Part shown: piece after piece, positions 27,320 to 35,012 of the stretch
How the letters are laid out: every line of letters begins with the position of its first letter
Numbering within the stretch: position 1 is the stretch's first letter
NCBI RefSeq assembly: GCF_009766065.1
Contig: NZ_LMUE01000002.1
Location: 1,408,169 to 1,472,168, forward strand
Direction: 5' to 3'
From: Dyella sp. S184
GTDB taxonomy: Bacteria > Pseudomonadota > Gammaproteobacteria > Xanthomonadales > Rhodanobacteraceae
DNA: 64,000 bases
Position numbers and translations under genes: made by a program
Notes under the pieces: model-generated
The model's input: only the letters and a program-made list of their open reading frames with translations
What the model was told of the DNA's origin: nothing
Database searches by the model: none

Positions 27320-27883
27320 ATGAAAGCTTCCGACGTCAAGAAAGGCAACGTGGTCGAGCACGACAGCACCGTCTACCAGGTGCGCGACATCGAGCGCAGC
27401 TCGCCGAGCGCGCGTGGTGGCAACGTCACCTTCCGCTTCACCCTGTATTCAATCCCCGGCGGACGCAAGTTCGACCTGAGCCTGCGCGCCGACGATGAGT
27501 TGCGCGAAATGGACCTGGTGCGTCGTGCGGCGAACTTCTCATACATGGACGACGGCGCCTTCGTGTTCATGGACGCCGAGGATTACACCCAGTATCTGCT
27601 CTCGCCCGAACTGGTTGGCGACAACGCCGGCTACATCGTCGAAGGCATCGAGGGTTATTACGTACAAGTGATCGACGAGGCGCCGGTCGGCCTGCAGGTG
27701 CCGAGCAGCGTGATCCTGACCGTGGTCGACACCGCGCCGGAAATGAAAGGCTCCAGCGCCACCAAGCGCAACAAGCCGGCCAAGCTCAATACCGGCATCG
27801 AAGTGCAGGTGCCCGAGTACATCAGCAACGACGAGAAAGTGTGGGTGAACACGCTGACCGGCGAGTTCGCGGGCAGGGCCTGA
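27320..27883 (+). CDS. efpL: Elongation factor P-like protein EfpL (YeiP)
   Basis: EF-P paralogue that relieves ribosome stalling at proline-containing motifs. The 187-residue protein has the three EF-P domains: KOW-like N-domain, central domain with [20 protein letters not shown], and C-terminal domain with [19 protein letters not shown]. At the tip loop it has SPSARGGNV, so the position of the modifiable Lys of canonical EF-P is Arg, as in E. coli YeiP. The ATG has no Shine-Dalgarno, because CT-rich repeat sequence lies directly upstream. A canonical efp with Lys lies at the right edge of the window. Confidence 0.93.
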   Translation: MKASDVKKGNVVEHDSTVYQVRDIERSSPSARGGNVTFRFTLYSIPGGRKFDLSLRADDELREMDLVRRAANFSYMDDGAFVFMDAEDYTQYLLSPELVGDNAGYIVEGIEGYYVQVIDEAPVGLQVPSSVILTVVDTAPEMKGSSATKRNKPAKLNTGIEVQVPEYISNDEKVWVNTLTGEFAGRA

Positions 27884-27895
27884 GAGCAGGAACGA

Positions 27896-27974
27896 GTGGC
27901 GAGGAGTGAGAAACGAGAGTGAAAGCGTGAGAGACGCACGGTTTTTGCCATACTCATTTCTCAGTCCTCGCCAC
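27896..27974. repeat. Inverted repeat upstream of the FUSC gene (copy 2)
   Basis: The left arm 27896-27917 and right arm 27953-27974 are complementary at 20 of 22 positions. The left arm shares GAGGAGTGAGAAACGAG with copy 1 before efpL. The right arm ends about 14 bases before the next ATG. Confidence 0.65.
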
Positions 27975-27988
27975 TCACTTCTCGCCCC

Positions 27989-30094
27989 ATGCCCTCCAGC
28001 GGTTATTCGCTAAGCGCCCATGCGATCGAAAGCCTGACCGCGATCAAGCGGCCGGACGTGCCGTGGCAGGTGGTATTGCGCAACACCGCCGCGGTGATAC
28101 TGCCGCTGGGCATCGGGCTGGCTACGGGACACACGGAGATTGGGTTGGCTATCGGCGCTGGCGCGCTGGATACGATGTTCTCCGATCAGCCCGGGCCCTA
28201 TCGCCAGCGCTTGCGCCAGCTGCTGCTTGCCTCGCTGGCGGCGGGGCTTGCTTCGCTGTGCGGCCTGCTGATCGGCGCTCAGTTGCTGCCGATGCTGCTG
28301 GCCACGGCCGCCTGTGGTTTCTTCGGTGGCCTCCTGGTGGTGTTCGGTACCGATACCGCACGGGTCGGCATGACCAGCATGATCCTGCTGGTGGTCACTG
28401 CATCGACGCCGACTTCGCTGGTCGGCGCATTGAGCGGCGCCGCGTTGATTTTCTGCGGTGGCCTGCTGCTTACCCTGTTCTCGTTGGCAGCGTGGCCATG
28501 GCACCGCTATTTGCCGGAGCGGCATGCGCTGGCCAAGGTATATGCCGGGCTTGCCATACTGGCCAGACAGCAGAAGCATGACGACGCCGACGTACCGGCT
28601 CTGACCGAAGCGATGACCACCCTGCAGCAGACCCTGTTGGGTGAGCATCGCGCCCATGGTCGTGCGATGGAGGCCTTCGGCGTTTTGCTGGAGCTGGCCG
28701 AACGCATCCGGCTGGAGCTCACCGCGATGGCCGAGTTGCATGCCAACCCGGCCGCCCACGCGATGTTCCGCGATGATGCGGCCCGTGTGCTTGCCGCGAT
28801 CGCCGGTGCACTGGAACAGGGTGAATCACCCGAACAGGCGGCGCGTGCGTTGCAAACCCTGCAAGCCAGCGAACGCGCCCTGCTTGATGGCAGCACCAGC
28901 ACGGGTAGCCTGGCCGCGCATATCCACGCCCTCTCCGGCCAGCTGGCCGCGGCGGTGCGCAACGCCGATTGGGCCGGCAGCCGCGGCGAGCTGCGTGCCA
29001 GCGCGGCGGAAACCCGCCTGCCCAAGGCGCTGCGCAGCAGTTCCGCCTGGGCCACGCTGCGCGCCAGCCTCACCCCACGATCGGTGGCATTCCGGCATGC
29101 CTTGCGCATGGCCGTCTGCCTCAGTGCTGCACTGTGGATTTCGCGACTATTGCAGCTGCCGCACGGCTACTGGTTGCCGATGACCGCGGCGATCGTGCTG
29201 CGACCGGACTTTGCCGCCACCTTCAATTTCGGCCTGCTGCGCGTGCTCGGCACCGTGCTCGGGTTGGTGCTCACCACGGCACTGCTGCACTTCACCCCGA
29301 GCGAGCCATGGGCACATCTCGCGCTGATGGCCGTGCTGTGCATGGCGTTCCGCTACCTGGCCACGGCGCATTACGGCATTGCGGTGGCCGCACTGACCGG
29401 CACCGTGGTGATCCTGCTTTCCTACGAAGGCGTTGGCTCCAGCGCCGCCGTGGTGGATCGGGTGATCAACACCGCCCTCGGCTGCGGCATGGCCTTGCTC
29501 GCGTATGTGGCGTGGCCGACCTGGGAGCGCGGCCGGGCACGTGCTGCGTTGGCCGTGATGCTTGATGCCTATGCCAGCTACCTGCGCGCACTGGCGCGAC
29601 CGGACCAGCGCAACGCTCACCACGAGACACGCAGCGCAGCCCGTACCGCCCGCACCAATGCACAGGCTTCGCTCGACCGCATGCGCAGCGAACCGGCCAC
29701 GCCACCGGAACTGCTCGCGCTGGCCCGTACCCTGTTCGCCAATGGCAATCGACTGGCACGCACCGCGATGACCCTGGAAGCGATGGTTGACGATCTCGCC
29801 ACGCTGCCCGCACCGGCTGAGATCAGGCACTTCGTGGAGCAGTGCGCCAACACCGTGCAGGCCATCGCCACGGCGTTGCGCGAACAGCGCGGCATGGACA
29901 CGCTGCCAGACCTGCGTACCCGGCAACGCACACTGGTAGCCCTGCTAGAGGGTGCCGATGACCGCGCCGCCGCCGAATCGTTGGCGCGGCTCAGTGACCG
30001 CCTGGTCGACAACGTCAACACGCTGGCGCATGTGGTCAATCGTGCGCAGCAGGAATCCAACACCGAACCTCGGCGCAGCCACGCCCAGCCCTGA
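27989..30094 (+). CDS. FUSC family inner-membrane protein (aromatic acid exporter-like)
   Basis: Integral membrane protein of 701 residues. Two clusters of about five to six hydrophobic helices (residues about 25-165 and 375-510) flank a cytoplasmic helical domain, with a further helical tail. This is the YccS/YhfK/FUSC layout. The second cluster contains GYWLPMTAAIVLRPDFAATF, a strong FUSC signature. Family members export aromatic acids such as p-hydroxybenzoate; the substrate here is unknown. No membrane fusion partner (AaeA) lies nearby. The ATG at 27989 again lacks a Shine-Dalgarno and follows the CT-rich arm of a repeat. Confidence 0.88.
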   Translation: MPSSGYSLSAHAIESLTAIKRPDVPWQVVLRNTAAVILPLGIGLATGHTEIGLAIGAGALDTMFSDQPGPYRQRLRQLLLASLAAGLASLCGLLIGAQLLPMLLATAACGFFGGLLVVFGTDTARVGMTSMILLVVTASTPTSLVGALSGAALIFCGGLLLTLFSLAAWPWHRYLPERHALAKVYAGLAILARQQKHDDADVPALTEAMTTLQQTLLGEHRAHGRAMEAFGVLLELAERIRLELTAMAELHANPAAHAMFRDDAARVLAAIAGALEQGESPEQAARALQTLQASERALLDGSTSTGSLAAHIHALSGQLAAAVRNADWAGSRGELRASAAETRLPKALRSSSAWATLRASLTPRSVAFRHALRMAVCLSAALWISRLLQLPHGYWLPMTAAIVLRPDFAATFNFGLLRVLGTVLGLVLTTALLHFTPSEPWAHLALMAVLCMAFRYLATAHYGIAVAALTGTVVILLSYEGVGSSAAVVDRVINTALGCGMALLAYVAWPTWERGRARAALAVMLDAYASYLRALARPDQRNAHHETRSAARTARTNAQASLDRMRSEPATPPELLALARTLFANGNRLARTAMTLEAMVDDLATLPAPAEIRHFVEQCANTVQAIATALREQRGMDTLPDLRTRQRTLVALLEGADDRAAAESLARLSDRLVDNVNTLAHVVNRAQQESNTEPRRSHAQP

Positions 30095-30163
30095 GTTGCG
30101 AACCCGGCCACCATCGTGCGACTGCAGCACGACGCCGACCCGCAGAGGTTTTACACTGCGTGG

Positions 30164-31198
30164 ATGCTCAAGATCGATTCCCACGCACACATCCTGCCCC
30201 GCGACTGGCCAAATCTGGCAGCCAAGTACGGTGACGACCGCTTTCCGGTGATGACGCATACCGATGGGCGCCACCGCATCTACAAGGACAGCCGGTTCTT
30301 CCGCGAGGTGTGGGATTCGGCGTTTGATCCGCAGACGCGCATCGACGACTACGCCCGTTTCGGCGTCGACGTGCAGGTGATCTCCACCGTGCCGGTGCTG
30401 TTCTCATACTGGGCACCGGGTCACCAGGCGCTGGAGTTGCACCGTCATCTGAACAACCACATGGCCGGCATCTGCCGCGATTATCCGCGCCACTACGCCG
30501 GCATCGGCACGGTGCCGCTACAGGCACCTGATCTGGCGATCCGCGAGCTGGAACGTTGCATCGACGAGCTTGGTCTGCAAGGCGTGCAGGTCGGTTCGCA
30601 TTGCGGCGAATGGAACCTGGATGCGCCGGAGCTGTTCCCGTTCTTCGAGGCAGCCGCCGATCTCGGTGCCGCGGTGCTGGTGCACCCGTGGGACATGATG
30701 GGTGCGTCGACGATGCCCAAGTACTGGATGCCGTGGCTGGTCGGCATGCCGGCCGAACAGTCGCGAGCCGCCTGCTGCCTTGCGTTTGGTGGTGTGCTGG
30801 AGCGGCTGCCGAAGCTGCGCGTGATGCTGGCGCATGGCGGCGGCAGCTTCCCCTCGACGATCGGCCGCATCGAGCACGGCTTCAAGATGCGTCCGGACCT
30901 GGTCGCCACCGACAATCCACGCAATCCGCGCGAATACCTCAAACGCTTCTATTTCGACTCTTGCGTGCACGACGATCTGGCGCTGCGCTATCTGCTGGAT
31001 GTGACGGGCGTCGATCAGGTGATGCTTGGCACCGACTATCCTTTCCCGTTGGGCGAACAGGAACCCGGCAGTGGCATCGAAGCGCTGGGCCTGAACGAGG
31101 TCAACCGCGCCCGACTGTTTCACGGCACCGCACTGGAATGGCTGGGCTTGCCCAGGCATCGCTTCGCACCCGACAACACCTCCCTGGAGTCAGCATGA
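30164..31198 (+). CDS. 2-amino-3-carboxymuconate-6-semialdehyde decarboxylase (ACMSD)
   Basis: Amidohydrolase-superfamily decarboxylase of 344 residues that diverts the kynurenine pathway away from NAD synthesis. The metal-binding N-terminus is KIDSHAHILPRDWP (HxH). A metal His is in VLVHPWDMMG, and the catalytic region includes RVMLAHGGGSFPSTIGRI and the metal Asp in MLGTDYPFPLGEQEPG, all strongly ACMSD-like. The ATG at 30164 is chosen because the family starts directly with the HxH strand. It overlaps the next gene by 4 bases and lies close to kynureninase, consistent with tryptophan catabolism. Confidence 0.9.
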   Translation: MLKIDSHAHILPRDWPNLAAKYGDDRFPVMTHTDGRHRIYKDSRFFREVWDSAFDPQTRIDDYARFGVDVQVISTVPVLFSYWAPGHQALELHRHLNNHMAGICRDYPRHYAGIGTVPLQAPDLAIRELERCIDELGLQGVQVGSHCGEWNLDAPELFPFFEAAADLGAAVLVHPWDMMGASTMPKYWMPWLVGMPAEQSRAACCLAFGGVLERLPKLRVMLAHGGGSFPSTIGRIEHGFKMRPDLVATDNPRNPREYLKRFYFDSCVHDDLALRYLLDVTGVDQVMLGTDYPFPLGEQEPGSGIEALGLNEVNRARLFHGTALEWLGLPRHRFAPDNTSLESA

Positions 31199-31719
31199 GT
31201 TTCCTGCGCAGCACCGCCATTATCGCCACGGCCCTGGCCACCACCCTGCTGCTGGCAGGTCGCGTCCATGCCACCGATGTCAGCATGGCCGATGGCAGCG
31301 TGAGTTTCAGCACGCCGGATAGCTGGCTGGACATCATGGAAACCCAGGGCGATCCTGAAACACGCGTGTTCCAGGTGCCCGACCCGTCGGCCACCGGCAA
31401 GACCAGCCTCGCCCGTATCACCGTCACCGTGGCCCAGGCCGCCGACGTGAATGCCTTCAATCAGTTCAAGAGCGATGCCACCGCACAAGCGCTTGCGCTC
31501 CCTGGCTACAAGGCTGCCGCCATGCTGCCGCCGCCGAACAGCAACCTGTATACCGCACAGGAAAACGGCGCCCAGTTCAACTACGTCGAGCACTACTGGT
31601 TCAAGAACGGCCATGCGATCCAGCTGCGCTGCATGCGCCCTGTGGAGAGCCTCGCCGGCGCTGGATGGAAAGCCGAGTTCGACAAGGGCTGCGCTGCAAT
31701 CGCCGCACGCTTGAAGTAA
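31195..31719 (+). CDS. Exported protein of unknown function
   Basis: Protein of 174 residues with a clear signal peptide (cleavage likely after GRVHA, about residue 26). The mature part has SFSTPDSWLDIMETQGD, ITVTVAQAADVNAFNQF and NYVEHYWFKNGHAIQLRC, a pattern of beta strands with two Cys that could pair. I do not recognise a family. Its ATG overlaps the ACMSD stop by 4 bases, so it is co-translated within the kynurenine-degradation cluster. A periplasmic role linked to that pathway is only guesswork. Confidence 0.75.
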   Translation: MSFLRSTAIIATALATTLLLAGRVHATDVSMADGSVSFSTPDSWLDIMETQGDPETRVFQVPDPSATGKTSLARITVTVAQAADVNAFNQFKSDATAQALALPGYKAAAMLPPPNSNLYTAQENGAQFNYVEHYWFKNGHAIQLRCMRPVESLAGAGWKAEFDKGCAAIAARLK

Positions 31720-31812
31720 GCCACGCATCGGCTCCTCCCCCCAGCGACCGAAAGGAGTCCCCCTTTCGGACAAGCCAGGGAGTGGAACCCACATCCCCGA
31801 AGAGATCGCTCG

Positions 31813-33093
31813 ATGTTTCCAGCCTACGAAGCCAACCTCGACTGGGCCCACGCCCAGGACGCCGCCGACCCGTTGGGCGCGTTCCGCGACGAGTTCCTGA
31901 TCCCGCCGCACGAGGGCCACGACAGTGTGTACTTCTGCGGCAATTCGCTGGGTTTGCAGCCACGCGCCGTACGCGAAGCCGTCAATGCGGAGCTGGACTA
32001 CTGGGGCGAACTGGGTGTGGAAGGCCACTTCAAGGGCCGCCTGCCGTGGATGGATTACCACGAGTTCGTGCGTGACGGCCTTGCCGAAGTAGTCGGCGCG
32101 CAGCCCTCCGAAGTCGTCGCGATGAATACCCTCGGGGTAAACCTGCACCTGATGATGGTGAGCTTCTATCGCCCCACGCCTGAACGCCATGCGATCCTGA
32201 TCGAAGCTGGCGCCTTCCCCACCGACCGCTATGCGGTGGAATCGCAGATCCGCTTCCACGGCTTCAGCCCTGCACTTTCACTGATCGAACTGCAGGGCGA
32301 CGAGCCGAACGGCACCATCTCGCTGGCAGCGATCGAACGCGTGTTGGCCGAGCACGGTTCGCGCATCGCACTGGTGATGCTCCCCGGCGTGCAATATCGA
32401 AGCGGCCAGGCACTTGACCTCAAAGCCATCACCGAACTTGCACACCAACATGGTTGCACCGTGAGTTTCGACCTCGCCCACGCCGTCGGCAACCTGCCGC
32501 TGCAATTGCACGACAGTGGTGCCGACTTCGCCATCTGGTGCAGCTACAAATACCTTAACAGTGGTCCCGGCGCAGTCGGCGGCGCGTTCGTGCACGAGCG
32601 CCATGCCAAGGCTGTGCTGCCACGCTTTGCCGGATGGTGGGGCCACGATAAGAACACCCGCTTTCAGATGGGCCCGGAGTTCGTGCCGACCGCCGGCGCG
32701 GACGGCTGGCAATTGTCCAACCCGCCCATCCTCGCGCTGGCGCCGCTGCGCGTCTCGCTGGAAATCTTCCGACGCGCCGGCATGGCGCGCCTGCGCGAGA
32801 AGTCGCTACAGCTCACCGGTTATCTCGAGTGGCTGGTGCGCACGCAGCTGGAGAACGTGCTGGACGTGGTGACACCCGCCGAATCGGAACGTCGCGGCGC
32901 CCAGTTGTCGATCCGTGTGATCGGTGGCCGCGAGCGCGGCCGTGCATTGTTCGAGTACTTGATGGAACACGGCATCATCGGCGACTGGCGCGAACCCGAC
33001 GTGATCCGCATCTCCCCCGCACCGCTGTACAACCGGTTCGCGGATTGCCTGGCGTTCGCGGAAGCGGTGCAGGCCTGGAGCCATATCGGCTGA
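31813..33093 (+). CDS. kynU: Kynureninase
   Basis: PLP enzyme that cleaves kynurenine or 3-hydroxykynurenine to (hydroxy)anthranilate and alanine. The 426-residue protein has YFCGNSLGLQP at about 36-46, SFDLAHAVGNLPL with the PLP-binding Asp, and the Schiff-base Lys in IWCSYKYLNSGPGAVGG near residue 243. Length and motif order match kynureninase. It follows ACMSD and an exported protein on the same strand. A CCGAAAGG/CCCTTTCGG hairpin in the 93-base gap may modulate transcript levels. Confidence 0.96.
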   Translation: MFPAYEANLDWAHAQDAADPLGAFRDEFLIPPHEGHDSVYFCGNSLGLQPRAVREAVNAELDYWGELGVEGHFKGRLPWMDYHEFVRDGLAEVVGAQPSEVVAMNTLGVNLHLMMVSFYRPTPERHAILIEAGAFPTDRYAVESQIRFHGFSPALSLIELQGDEPNGTISLAAIERVLAEHGSRIALVMLPGVQYRSGQALDLKAITELAHQHGCTVSFDLAHAVGNLPLQLHDSGADFAIWCSYKYLNSGPGAVGGAFVHERHAKAVLPRFAGWWGHDKNTRFQMGPEFVPTAGADGWQLSNPPILALAPLRVSLEIFRRAGMARLREKSLQLTGYLEWLVRTQLENVLDVVTPAESERRGAQLSIRVIGGRERGRALFEYLMEHGIIGDWREPDVIRISPAPLYNRFADCLAFAEAVQAWSHIG

Positions 33094-33339
33094 CTCAAAA
33101 CCGGCTGTTTATGGAATGACTGCATCCACCGGTTGAATCCGCCACCCCGAGTCGACATTCGCGACCGTCCGTTCTCGGAGGAGGCCTGTAACGCAACGCC
33201 ACATCACCGGTCGCGAGTTCAACGCCCGCCTCCGCTATGAGACCGCGCAAACGACCCCGTCAACAAGGTATTCACCGAATGTGTGGAAACCGGGCGGTGC
33301 AGATGACGCACGGCACACCAGCATAAACACGCCTCGCGG

Positions 33340-33373
33340 TGTCCCCGCAGTGTCCGCCCTCTGTCCGCGGACA
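33340..33373 (+). promoter_or_regulatory. Phased TGTCC activator half-sites (candidate sigma-54 enhancer)
   Basis: TGTCC occurs at 33340, 33351 and 33362, exactly 11 bases apart, so all lie on one face of the helix. The last forms the 14-base perfect palindrome CTGTCCGCGGACAG (33361-33374). A sigma-54 promoter lies about 65-95 bases downstream, the usual distance for an enhancer-binding protein. Confidence 0.55.
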
Positions 33374-33437
33374 GAAGGCGCGCGCCGCGATGATTTATAA
33401 CAGGCTGAAAGAACATCGAAAAATGCTTATCGCATAG

Positions 33438-33454
33438 CTGGCACGATATTCGCT
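33438..33454 (+). promoter_or_regulatory. Candidate sigma-54 (-24/-12) promoter
   Basis: CTGGCACGATATTCGCT matches YTGGCACGrNNNTTGCW at every fixed position except one T-to-C in the -12 element. GG and GC keep the required 10-base spacing. It would drive the permease region that follows. Confidence 0.65.
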
Positions 33455-33508
33455 TCAACCAGAAAGGGGCTTGGGTGCGGCAGTGTGTACCATCCGAGGG
33501 GCATTACA

Positions 33509-33623
33509 TTGTTCAGCTACTACTTGATCTCGCACTACGCAGACTCAGCGTAATCCGGTACTCACAGCGTTGATGGTGCTCAGCACTGGCGTGGGCATCG
33601 CATTGGCGATGACACATGGATGA
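33509..33623 (+). pseudogene. Remnant of a MacB/FtsX-type ABC permease N-terminus
   Basis: Three frames read in turn give FSYYL, then DLALRR, then RNPVLTALMVLSTGVGIALA, which joined resemble the N-terminus of MacB-like permeases of this order (MFSYYLDLALRSLRRNPVLTALMVL-like). Adding one base near 33526 and one near 33548 restores a single frame from a TTG at 33509 with GAGGGG upstream. The frame then stops at 33623, about 38 codons in, so the rest of the gene is deleted. It lies between the sigma-54 promoter and the intact permease, so it is probably the former first gene. Confidence 0.65.
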
Positions 33624-33682
33624 TGGGGCGCTCGATACATCGAGCATCTTCCAACTATCGAGTGACATCACAGGGGAGCGTT

Positions 33683-35002
33683 ATGTGGGGGTATTACGTT
33701 GTGTTGGCGTTGCGAAGCAGCGCGCGAAGCAAGGCTTTGACCGCGCTGGTGATCGTGCTGCTGGCTTTCGGGGTGTCGGCCTGCATGGTGAGCTATGCCG
33801 TGTTCCGTGCGACCACGAGCGACCCGCTCCCCGGCAAGTCATCCCGGCTTTACGTGCCGCTGATTGACAATATTGGTCCGTCCTACAACTACCTTGGCGA
33901 ACCCAATGAAACACTGAGCTACATGGATGCGATGGCGTTGTGGCATGCCCACAAAGCCAGCCGGCAAACACTGCTCTATCCCACGAAATGGCAAGTGGAA
34001 TCGGATAATCCATCGGTTCCCGCCATGACCGAAACAGGCGACGCGGTAACCGCCGATTTCTTCTCCATGTTCGACGTGCCTTTCCGCTTTGGCAGCGGGT
34101 GGACGGCAGATGACGATGCCCAGCACGCCACGGTGGCGGTCATCAGTCGGCACTTGAACGAAGCGCTGTTTGGCGGACATAACAGTGTTGGACAGGAGAT
34201 CCGGCTGGATGGCCAACTCTTCCGGATCGGCGGTGTGCTGGAGGACTGGAACCCGAGGCCTCGCTTTTTTGACCTTGGCGATGACGTGCGCCCATTCGAT
34301 GACGTGGGGGACATCTACATCCCGTTCACCCGCGCGACCGACATGAAGAAGGACAGCACATTCTCATTGTGCCCGACGGATTCGCAGGCTTTTGATGAGT
34401 CCAACTGGGATGCCTACCTGCACAGCGAATGTGACCGGATCGTTGCTTGGGTGGAGCTGGCGACACCCGCCGACGTGGATAGTTACCGCGAATATTTGCG
34501 CCACTATGCCGCGGAACAGCAACGCCTCGGGCGATTCTCCTGGCCGCCCAACATACGCCTGCGCAATCTGACGGACTGGCTGACGTTCTTGCAGGTCACG
34601 CCCAGGGCATCCAGCTTGTCTATCCTGGTGTCTGCCAGCTTTCTGCTGATTGTCCTGGTCAACGTCGTCGGGCTCATGCTTGCCCGATTCATGCGGCGGG
34701 CACCGGAAATCGGCGTTCGCCGCGCCCTCGGCGCTTCGCGAACGGCCATCTACCGGCAGTTCCTGATCGAGGCGGCCAGCATGGGTTTCGTCGGCGGCCT
34801 GCTCGGCGTGGCACTGACGCTGCTGGGTGTATGGGGTGCCGGAGCACTTTTCGAGCCGAACATTGCACGCCTCGTGCATGCCGATACCTCGCTGATCGCA
34901 CTGACCGTGCTGCTCGCCATCGCTGCCACGGTGGTTTCCGCCCTGTACCCGACCTGGCGCGCGGCGCAAACCCAGCCCGCCTGGCAAATCAAGATCAATT
35001 GA
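33683..35002 (+). CDS. MacB/FtsX-family ABC transporter permease 1
   Basis: Membrane protein of 439 residues. One N-terminal helix (KALTALVIVLLAFGVSACMV, about 18-37) is followed by a large periplasmic MacB-type domain (for example VTADFFSMFDVPFRFGSGW, VISRHLNEALFGG). Three C-terminal helices carry the FtsX signature RRAPEIGVRRALGASRTAIY. The ATG at 33683 has AGGGGAG 5 bases upstream. It is followed 10 bases later by a second permease, but no ATPase or periplasmic adaptor gene is present. In this order such pairs work with MacB-like ATPases, usually for efflux of peptides or signals; the substrate is unknown. Confidence 0.88.
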   Translation: MWGYYVVLALRSSARSKALTALVIVLLAFGVSACMVSYAVFRATTSDPLPGKSSRLYVPLIDNIGPSYNYLGEPNETLSYMDAMALWHAHKASRQTLLYPTKWQVESDNPSVPAMTETGDAVTADFFSMFDVPFRFGSGWTADDDAQHATVAVISRHLNEALFGGHNSVGQEIRLDGQLFRIGGVLEDWNPRPRFFDLGDDVRPFDDVGDIYIPFTRATDMKKDSTFSLCPTDSQAFDESNWDAYLHSECDRIVAWVELATPADVDSYREYLRHYAAEQQRLGRFSWPPNIRLRNLTDWLTFLQVTPRASSLSILVSASFLLIVLVNVVGLMLARFMRRAPEIGVRRALGASRTAIYRQFLIEAASMGFVGGLLGVALTLLGVWGAGALFEPNIARLVHADTSLIALTVLLAIAATVVSALYPTWRAAQTQPAWQIKIN

Positions 35003-35012
35003 GGTTCCCTTC

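Noticed and set aside
33219..33458. A 79-codon minus-strand frame upstream of the permeases
   Set aside because: It spans the sigma-54 promoter and the phased half-sites, which explain the sequence better; no family resemblance.
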